Assembly: GCA_002305505.1 (NCBI GenBank)
Contig: DBRC01000023.1
Coordinates: forward strand, 73,003-102,045
DNA from: Prevotella sp. UBA1378
Lineage (GTDB): Bacteria; Bacteroidota; Bacteroidia; Bacteroidales; Bacteroidaceae
Length of the DNA: 29,043 nt
Direction: 5' to 3'
Numbering within the stretch: the first letter of the stretch is position 1; each line of letters opens with the position of its first letter. Below the pieces are notes generated by a model. It did not search any database. It saw only the letters and a program-made list of their open reading frames with translations, and had not been told where the DNA came from. A program made the translations under genes and the position numbers. Positions 23,154 to 29,043 of the stretch are shown here, piece after piece.

Positions 23154-25160
23154 ATGAAAACAATATATAAGAGCATATTCGCAGTGTCGGCAGCAGTGCT
23201 TGCCATGACATCGTGCAGTGACTTCCTCGACAAGGAACCCTTGTCGGCAGGAACGGAGGCCATCGTGTTCAAGACGGCAGACCACTTCGCGCAGGCCGCC
23301 AATCAGTTCTACAACCACTTGCCGGGATGGAGCTACGACTCCATGGACCGTAATACCGACATCAGCGGGCTGAGCAGCAACGGTGGTGGCTCGGCTCCCG
23401 AGAGCAGCGCCACGTGGAACAACAACTATTCGAACATCCGCCAATACAACATCCTATTGGAAAAGTCTGCGACCTATGCGGGCAATCAGGGTGACATCTC
23501 GGCAGCCGTGGGAGCCGCTTACTTTTTCCGTGGCTATGCCTACTTCAACCTATTGAAAGCATTCGGTGGCGTACCCATCATCGACCACGTGATGGACGTG
23601 ACCGACGCGGCTCTCTACGGTCCGCGCAATTCGCGCTATGAGGTGTTTGCCTTCCTGCTCAATGACCTACGCAAGGCGGTAGACCTGCTGCCGAAGGAGG
23701 CGTCCATCTCCAATGCCGACAAGGGGCATATCAGCAAGGAGGCCGCACAGGCCTTCCTCGGCCGGGTGTTGCTCTACGAGGCTACGTGGGAGAAGTATGT
23801 GCCCAGCATCAGCTACGACCTGGACGGTGACGGCAGCAATCAAGGTGCCGGCACGGCCAAGCCCGGCGGCTATCCCTCCATCGAGTCGATGCTGACAGAG
23901 TCGAAGCAGGCCTCGAAGGCCGTCATCGACGAGGCTGCCAACGGCACATACGAACTCTGGAACGAGTGTGACTCACTGAGCTACTACTATCTCTTCAATA
24001 TTGACGACAAGGGCGGCAATATACCTAACTTCATGGGGGCAGGAAAGGCCACGAACAAGGAATTCATTATCAGCAAGAAGTACGACTACGACCTGAAGCG
24101 TGGCGGCATCAACCTCTCGCATACGGTCATCACCTGGCAGGCGGTGGGTATCAGTGCCCAATTCGGCGAGTCATTCCTCTGCCGCAACGGTCTGCCCATC
24201 CGCATCAGCCATACGGGCAACATGAGCGATGCCCAGAACAACCCGGAGTTCGAGGGATGGGGCACTTTCTACGGCGAGTATCGTAACCGCGACTACCGCT
24301 TCATCGGTGCCACATACGTGCCCGACCGCACCACGTGGAGCAGCCGTCCCGAGGACAACCGCCAGTGTACGGTGCTCGGACAGCCTTATCCCGCTCCCGT
24401 CTATCCGCAGGACAACGATGAGTTCGATGCCAACGACCCTGCCTACACCAGCTCGTGCGGCATCTTCAAGCCGACACTGCGCAACAACTCCACCCACTAC
24501 TACTATGGCAGTCGCAAGTACTTGATTGAGGGTGCGAACCGCGAGATGAACACCGAGTCGGCCGACTGGCCCATCCTTCGTCTGGCCGAGGTCTATCTGA
24601 ACTATGCCGAGGCCACCTGTGAGCTGGGCAACGGACAGATTGCCGATTCCGACCTGGACATCTCCATCAACAAGCTCCGCGACCGTGCCCGCGTGGCTCA
24701 TCTGTCGAACGCGCTCATCGCCAATGTCTATGATGCCGGCTGGTGGGACTGGAACACCAACAAGACTGTCTGCCACAAGATGACAATGCTCGACGAAATC
24801 CGTCGCGAGCGTGCCTGTGAGCTCTATGGCGAGGGCTTCCGCATGGACGATTTGAAACGTTGGGGCGTGGCACACATTAACCTACGCGGGCAGAAGCTGG
24901 GACGCCACGTGCTAAACACCGCCTACACGACGGAGAAGGCCAACGACCGCACCTACTTCGGCGAGCCGTGCTACTATCCCGAGAAATACCCGCTGCTCTA
25001 TGGCGTATACGAGGGGACAGGCACCAGCGATCCTGACTATGGCCGCTCCATATCCGTGTTGTCAGGCAACCTGAACTACTCGCAGCGCGACTATCTCGAC
25101 CCGATACCTCTGCAGCAGATCCGTCTGAATCCGGCCCTGACCCAGAATCCCGGTTGGTAG
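23154..25160 (+). CDS. susD: SusD/RagB-family glycan-binding lipoprotein
   Basis: The 668-residue protein begins with a lipoprotein signal (MKTIYKSIFAVSAAVLAMTSC) with the lipidated cysteine at residue 21, followed by 'SDFLDKEP', the usual SusD start. TPR-like helices appear around 'NNNYSNIRQYNILLEK' and 'AAYFFRGYAYFNLLKAFGGVPII'. The family C-terminal region is recognisable at 'RLAEVYLNYAEA', 'INKLRDRA' and 'LDEIRRERACELYGEGFRMDDLKRWG', ending 'LDPIPLQQIRLNPALTQNPGW'. SusD caps the SusC barrel at the cell surface and binds the glycan. At 668 residues it is longer than many SusD proteins (about 500-600). The ATG at 23154 is chosen for the signal peptide rather than 23130. A hairpin follows the gene. 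Confidence 0.95.
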   Translation: MKTIYKSIFAVSAAVLAMTSCSDFLDKEPLSAGTEAIVFKTADHFAQAANQFYNHLPGWSYDSMDRNTDISGLSSNGGGSAPESSATWNNNYSNIRQYNILLEKSATYAGNQGDISAAVGAAYFFRGYAYFNLLKAFGGVPIIDHVMDVTDAALYGPRNSRYEVFAFLLNDLRKAVDLLPKEASISNADKGHISKEAAQAFLGRVLLYEATWEKYVPSISYDLDGDGSNQGAGTAKPGGYPSIESMLTESKQASKAVIDEAANGTYELWNECDSLSYYYLFNIDDKGGNIPNFMGAGKATNKEFIISKKYDYDLKRGGINLSHTVITWQAVGISAQFGESFLCRNGLPIRISHTGNMSDAQNNPEFEGWGTFYGEYRNRDYRFIGATYVPDRTTWSSRPEDNRQCTVLGQPYPAPVYPQDNDEFDANDPAYTSSCGIFKPTLRNNSTHYYYGSRKYLIEGANREMNTESADWPILRLAEVYLNYAEATCELGNGQIADSDLDISINKLRDRARVAHLSNALIANVYDAGWWDWNTNKTVCHKMTMLDEIRRERACELYGEGFRMDDLKRWGVAHINLRGQKLGRHVLNTAYTTEKANDRTYFGEPCYYPEKYPLLYGVYEGTGTSDPDYGRSISVLSGNLNYSQRDYLDPIPLQQIRLNPALTQNPGW

Positions 25161-25173
25161 CCAACAATGAAGC

Positions 25174-25213
25174 GCCCCGCATATCCATTAGCCAATTAGT
25201 GGGTATGAGGGGC
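25174..25213 (+). repeat. Imperfect hairpin between SusD and the GH2-remnant gene
   Basis: Positions 25174-25187 and 25200-25213 pair at 12 of 14 positions around a 12-nt loop. No T-tract follows, so it is more likely an RNA stabiliser or processing site within the operon than a terminator. Such structures after SusD would help keep SusCD mRNA more abundant than the enzyme part. Confidence 0.5.
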
Positions 25214-25306
25214 TATTGTAACTACTGCTACGAATCAGGCTTACGAGGCCGTAAGGTCAATAATCAGGAAGGATACTTACATCATTAACAGAAAGAGATA
25301 CATCAG

Positions 25307-26425
25307 ATGAAACAGTGGTTAATACGAGGCCTGCTCAGCCTGCTCATAGTATTTGGGATAGGCGTTAGGGCAGCACAAGTCATGTCCTGGCAGGATCCCG
25401 GAGTGAATGAGGTGAACCGCATGGAGGCTCACGCCGACTTCGTGAACAAGAACGAGCTGCGCATGTCGCTCCATGGACTGTGGGGCACGATGCCCATACC
25501 CGGGATGTGGGAACTGAATGGTTTGGGAGAACCTATGTATTGCGGACAGAACTATGAGTGGAAGGCATGGTGGAAGAGCAACCCTCCAGAGCTGCCCGAC
25601 TCGGGCAATTACAGTTATACCTACGCCAGGAGCTGGCAGATTCCACAGGCGTGGAGGAACCGCGACGTGATTCTTCATATCGGGTCGGTCACCCCATGTG
25701 TCGAGGTGTGGTGCAACGGCAGATATGTTGGCTACGGCGAGGACTCGAAGCTGGAGCAGGAGTTCGATATCACGCCGTTTGTTAAGTTCGGCAGGGAGAA
25801 CGAAATCAAGATGGAGGTACGCCGATGGTGTGACGGAAGCTATCTGGAAGATCAGGATTTCTTCCGCTTCAAGGGCTTTGCCCGCGATACTTATCTTGCC
25901 GCTCGCAACAAGCAGCGTATCGAGGACGTGAAAGTGGAGGCATTGCTCAATGATGATTTCTCGGAGGGAACCGTTCGGCTTGACGTGAAGACTCGGGGCA
26001 AGGTGAAGTGGAAAGCGGAGATTGAGGGTGTGGGTGGCTTGACGGTAAAGCACCCGAAACTATGGAGTGCGGAGCTGCCGAACCTCTATGCGCTTCACAT
26101 CACGAGCGATAAGGGCGATGACATTACCATCAACGTGGGTTTCCGCAAGGTAGAAATCAAGGATGCCCAACTGGATGGAGGTATCGACAAGGGAAAGGTC
26201 ATCTTGCCCAACCCACACTCGGAACTCCTTCAGGAGGCAGACTGTACGAACCTCTGTATCGACCTTGTGCAGCAGGGGCAAGCTTGTATAGACTCATGGT
26301 CTGCCCGACCGCTCGACCGTTACATGGTTCATACCCAGGATATGCAGTACACTTTCCGTATCACTCCTATCATCAAAGGTGAGCCAAACCTCAGCCACCT
26401 TATTCCCCGGCCGGCATTGCAATAA
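25307..26425 (+). CDS. Internally deleted GH2 beta-galactosidase-like protein lacking the catalytic domain
   Basis: The 372-residue ORF has a signal peptide (to about 22) and then clear GH2 beta-galactosidase motifs: 'DPGVNEVNRM' (30-39), 'PIPGMWELNGLGEPMY' (63-78), 'GYGEDSKLEQEFDITPFV' (142-159), 'RRWCDGSYLEDQDFFRFKG' (172-190), 'ARDTYL', and the end of the Ig-like domain 'INVGFRKVEIKDAQL' (275-289). It then jumps directly to sequence of the extreme C-terminal domain, 'LLQEADCTNLCIDLVQQG' (307-324) to 'YTFRITPI' (348-355). The whole TIM barrel with the acid/base (NEAG-type) and nucleophile glutamates is missing, as is about 25 residues between 60 and 61. Family members are about 1000 residues or more. 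The frame is intact, with no stops. It may be a decaying gene or a domesticated non-catalytic glycan-binding protein; no lipobox cysteine is present. Confidence 0.8.
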   Translation: MKQWLIRGLLSLLIVFGIGVRAAQVMSWQDPGVNEVNRMEAHADFVNKNELRMSLHGLWGTMPIPGMWELNGLGEPMYCGQNYEWKAWWKSNPPELPDSGNYSYTYARSWQIPQAWRNRDVILHIGSVTPCVEVWCNGRYVGYGEDSKLEQEFDITPFVKFGRENEIKMEVRRWCDGSYLEDQDFFRFKGFARDTYLAARNKQRIEDVKVEALLNDDFSEGTVRLDVKTRGKVKWKAEIEGVGGLTVKHPKLWSAELPNLYALHITSDKGDDITINVGFRKVEIKDAQLDGGIDKGKVILPNPHSELLQEADCTNLCIDLVQQGQACIDSWSARPLDRYMVHTQDMQYTFRITPIIKGEPNLSHLIPRPALQ

Positions 26426-26472
26426 AGGGGAGTAATGCTCGTTTTACAAATGCAACTAAACACAATGCGATA

Positions 26473-28959
26473 ATGAAAAAACTTTTGGTAGTGTTGATGC
26501 TCTTGCTGTACGTGACAGTACAGGCCCAGACGTGGCCCAAGTGCATCCTGGCAGGCGACTATCCCGACCCAAGCGTGATGCGGGAGGGAAGGGACTTCTA
26601 TATGACTCACTCGCCATTCTACTACGAGCCGGGATTCCTCATCTGGCATTCCACGGACCTGATGCACTGGGAACCGGTGTGCCGCGCCCTGGAGCAGTGG
26701 CAAGGCTCGGCGATGGCACCCGACCTGCTGAAGCATGGCGGCAAATACTATATATATTTTCCTGCCAACGGGACGAACTACGTGACCTGGGCCACGGACA
26801 TCCGTGGTCCGTGGAGCGAACCGACAGACTTGAAGGTAGGGGGTATCGACCCTGGGCACATCGTTGACCGGGAGGGCAGGCGCTGGCTGTTCGTGAACAA
26901 AGGTGAGATGATTCGTCTTGCAGATGACGGACTAAGCACCATCGGCGAGAAGAAGAAGGTATATGACGGATGGCCTATACCGCGCGAATGGACAACAGAG
27001 GGGCGTTGGCCGGAGACTTACTTGGAATCACCAAAACTGTTATGGCACGACGGCTACTACTACCTTACATCTGCCGAGGGCGGCACGGCAGGCCCCGCTA
27101 CGAGCCACATGGTGGTGTGTGCCCGAAGCCGCTCGCTTGAGGGACCGTGGGAGAACTCACCCTATAACCCCGTCATCCACACCTACAGCGAACAGGACCA
27201 TTGGTGGAGCAAAGGGCATGGCACGCTGATTGATGATGCCGACGGGCGCTGGTGGATGATTTACCATGCCTATGCTAAGGGCTACCACTCGTTGGGCCGC
27301 TCCACGCTGATAGAACCGATAGAGTGGAGCCGTGACGGCTGGTATCGCCAGGCGAAAGGCGGAGCCGGTGTACCTTCCGGGCCGTCGAACACCTTGGTCT
27401 TGTCGGACGACTTTACCTCACCGCAACTCGGCCTGCAATGGAGTTTCTGGAAAGAGAACGCCCGCAGGCAGGTGGTCGCCGGCAACGGGCAACTGGCCGT
27501 TCCGGGCAAAGGCAAGGCACCCGCCGATGGGCGGCTGATGCTCGTAACGGCTCAGCACAAGAACTACGAGGTGAAGGTGAAGGTGAAGTGTGTGGGCAAG
27601 AGCCTCGCCGGCCTGCTACTCTATTACAGCGAGGCAGGCTACACAGGTGTGGCCACCGACGGTGCGAAGTTTCATGTCTATCATGACGGCAAGGTCATCA
27701 AGACCGTGAGGAACAGTCTCGGCAGGGGTGTCGCCATCAGCATCCACAATCAGGGCAACCAAGTGACGATGCGTGTCAGCCGCGACGGCAAGGCATGGAC
27801 GACACTGGCCAGCGGCATTGACGTGGGGCCGTTGCATCATAACCGTCTGCACGGATTCTATGCCCTGCGCCCGGCCTTGCTGTCGGCAGGAAGCGGCAAG
27901 GCCGTGTTCTCGGATTTCGTCTACCGCGATGCCGTGCCGCAGGAGAAGGACATGGCGGCCTACCTGATGGTGTATCACTTGGACGAGGACCACGGGTTGC
28001 ACATGGCCCTGAGCCGCGACGGCTATTCGTGGACGGCACTTAACGACAACAAGCCCGTGATGGGCGGCGACACCATTGCCGACCAGAAGGGCATCCGCGA
28101 CCCGCACATCTACCGCGGCCCCGACGGTGCCTTCTATCTGGCGATGACCGACCTGCACGTGTTTGCCCGGCGCGACGGCAAGCGTGACACGGAATGGGAA
28201 CGCGACGGCAAAACTTACGGCTGGGGCAACAACCGTGGCCTGGTGCTGATGAAGAGTTTCGACCTGCTGAACTGGAAGCGCACCAACATCCGTTTCGACG
28301 AGATGTCGGCAGCCTGGCAGGAGATAGGCTGCGCATGGGCCCCAGAGACCATCCTCGACGAGACCACGGGACGGCTGATGATTTATCTTACCATGCGCCA
28401 CAAGAACGAGCCGAACAAGCTCTACTATTGCTACGTGAACGATGACTACGACACGATAGAGACCATGCCGCAAGGGCTCTTCCAATACGCCGACGAGAGG
28501 AAGTCGGCCATTGATGGGGACATCACGAGGTTTGGTGACAAGTACATCCTCTCCTACGTGGGGCACGACGTGAATGGAGGCATCAAGCTGGCCTATAGCG
28601 ACCGGCCGACTGGCGGCTGGCAGTTCGACCCGCGATGGGTAGACTTCGAGCCAAGGGCTTGTGAAGCACCGGCGGTGTGGAAACGCATCGGCGAGGACAA
28701 ATGGGTGCTGATGTACGATGTCTATAGCATTCAGCCTCACAACTTCGGGTTCATCGAGACTTCTGACTTCGACCATTTTGATTACCTCGGCCGCTTCAAC
28801 GAGGGGGTGATGAAGACTACCAACTTCGCCTCGCCCAAGCACGGTGCCGTGGTGCATCTGACGGAGGATGAGGCCCGCCGCCTCTGTGAGCAGTGGGGCA
28901 CGGACTACGACATAATGCCGGCCAATCCCGCTGGCAAGGGGGCTCCTCTACCGAGATAA
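26473..28959 (+). CDS. Secreted double GH43 enzyme (GH43 - beta-sandwich - GH43)
   Basis: The 828-residue protein has a signal peptide (to about 18). The first five-bladed GH43 propeller (about 20-300) contains the three expected acidic residues: Asp32 in 'GDYPDPSV', Asp126 in 'GGIDPGHI' and Glu185 in 'YLESPKL'. A beta-sandwich of the GH43 C-terminal/concanavalin-like type follows (about 310-490; 'LSDDFTSPQLGLQWSF'). A second GH43-like propeller (about 500-815) has Asp543 in 'GIRDPHIY', Asp681 in 'AIDGDITRF' and Glu731 in 'ACEAPAVWK', so both modules look catalytically complete. GH43 enzymes are mostly beta-xylosidases and alpha-L-arabinofuranosidases, so cooperating removal of two residues from arabinoxylan or arabinan is plausible, but specificity is not readable. 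No lipobox or sorting tail is visible, suggesting the periplasm. It lies 47 nt after the GH2-remnant gene in the SusCD operon. Confidence 0.88.
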   Translation: MKKLLVVLMLLLYVTVQAQTWPKCILAGDYPDPSVMREGRDFYMTHSPFYYEPGFLIWHSTDLMHWEPVCRALEQWQGSAMAPDLLKHGGKYYIYFPANGTNYVTWATDIRGPWSEPTDLKVGGIDPGHIVDREGRRWLFVNKGEMIRLADDGLSTIGEKKKVYDGWPIPREWTTEGRWPETYLESPKLLWHDGYYYLTSAEGGTAGPATSHMVVCARSRSLEGPWENSPYNPVIHTYSEQDHWWSKGHGTLIDDADGRWWMIYHAYAKGYHSLGRSTLIEPIEWSRDGWYRQAKGGAGVPSGPSNTLVLSDDFTSPQLGLQWSFWKENARRQVVAGNGQLAVPGKGKAPADGRLMLVTAQHKNYEVKVKVKCVGKSLAGLLLYYSEAGYTGVATDGAKFHVYHDGKVIKTVRNSLGRGVAISIHNQGNQVTMRVSRDGKAWTTLASGIDVGPLHHNRLHGFYALRPALLSAGSGKAVFSDFVYRDAVPQEKDMAAYLMVYHLDEDHGLHMALSRDGYSWTALNDNKPVMGGDTIADQKGIRDPHIYRGPDGAFYLAMTDLHVFARRDGKRDTEWERDGKTYGWGNNRGLVLMKSFDLLNWKRTNIRFDEMSAAWQEIGCAWAPETILDETTGRLMIYLTMRHKNEPNKLYYCYVNDDYDTIETMPQGLFQYADERKSAIDGDITRFGDKYILSYVGHDVNGGIKLAYSDRPTGGWQFDPRWVDFEPRACEAPAVWKRIGEDKWVLMYDVYSIQPHNFGFIETSDFDHFDYLGRFNEGVMKTTNFASPKHGAVVHLTEDEARRLCEQWGTDYDIMPANPAGKGAPLPR

Positions 28960-28989
28960 TGTCGCGGTCAGCGCCGGCCGTTGCAAGGC

Positions 28990-29016
28990 GGAGGATATAC
29001 TCCTGTTTTGATTTTT
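28990..29016 (+). terminator. Weak terminator candidate after the double GH43 gene
   Basis: A short stem, GGAG/CTCC (28990-28993 with 29000-29003), is followed by the T-rich TGTTTTGATTTTT. The stem is only 4 bp, so this is a weak candidate, but its location 30 nt after the stop codon fits the operon end. Confidence 0.3.
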
Positions 29017-29043
29017 GGCCATTTTTCTGAGATAATTGGCCAA
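29015..29043. repeat. TTGGCCA repeat at the window end
   Basis: TTGGCCA occurs at 29015-29021 and again at 29036-29042, a 21-nt spacing. As the core GGCC is self-complementary, the pair is both direct and inverted (TTGGCCA with TGGCCAA at 29037-29043). It could be a regulator site for a gene beyond the window. Confidence 0.35.

Overview
The window looks like chromosome of a fairly GC-rich Bacteroidales bacterium (Prevotellaceae/Bacteroidaceae-like). The evidence is a SusC/SusD pair, promoter elements of the Bacteroidota type (TAnnTTTG at -7), weak or absent Shine-Dalgarno sequences, several membrane-bound AraC-type regulators, and secreted glycosidases with short C-terminal tails of the 'YDLSGRRV...GVYI' sorting type. 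It is mostly a glycan-degradation region aimed at plant cell-wall polysaccharides. I see no rRNA, tRNA, CRISPR array or transposase.

Layout. (1) 93-3253: two divergent AraC-family regulators, one with a multi-span membrane domain and one with TPR repeats and a single membrane span, separated by an AT-rich control region with direct and inverted repeats. (2) 3364-4631: a small degenerate GIY-YIG-like ORF facing a two-gene module, an RteC-C-terminal-like protein followed by an M15 zinc peptidase; a strong bidirectional hairpin lies between. (3) 4969-9998: a two-gene operon of a GH98 enzyme and a GH115 alpha-glucuronidase, together suggesting attack on glucuronoxylan. (4) 10076-10168: a 93-bp element with 34-bp perfect inverted arms, built from four 16-nt palindromic units at an exact 22-nt period, between convergent genes. 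(5) 10241-14596 (minus): a 1451-residue fusion of a CE12-like acetylesterase and a CE8 pectin methylesterase. (6) 14801-18790: nested palindromes, a SWACOS/archaeal-type ATPase whose stop codon overlaps the start of a large periplasmic-propeller/AraC regulator. That regulator resembles a hybrid two-component sensor but has no kinase or receiver. (7) 19050-28959: terminator, promoter, ECF-like sigma factor, SusC, SusD, an internally deleted GH2 beta-galactosidase without its catalytic barrel, and a double-GH43 enzyme.

Inferred working model: the propeller/AraC regulator senses an oligosaccharide in the periplasm and controls the adjacent sigma-SusCD-GH2 remnant-GH43 locus. GH98/GH115 and the pectin double esterase are satellite enzymes that debranch and cut xylan and pectin. 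The most unusual items are the four-unit 22-nt palindromic array, the ATPase coupled to a kinase-less hybrid-sensor-like regulator behind nested palindromes, and the catalytic-domain-less GH2 protein located just after SusD. All assignments were made by reading the sequence; no database search was run.
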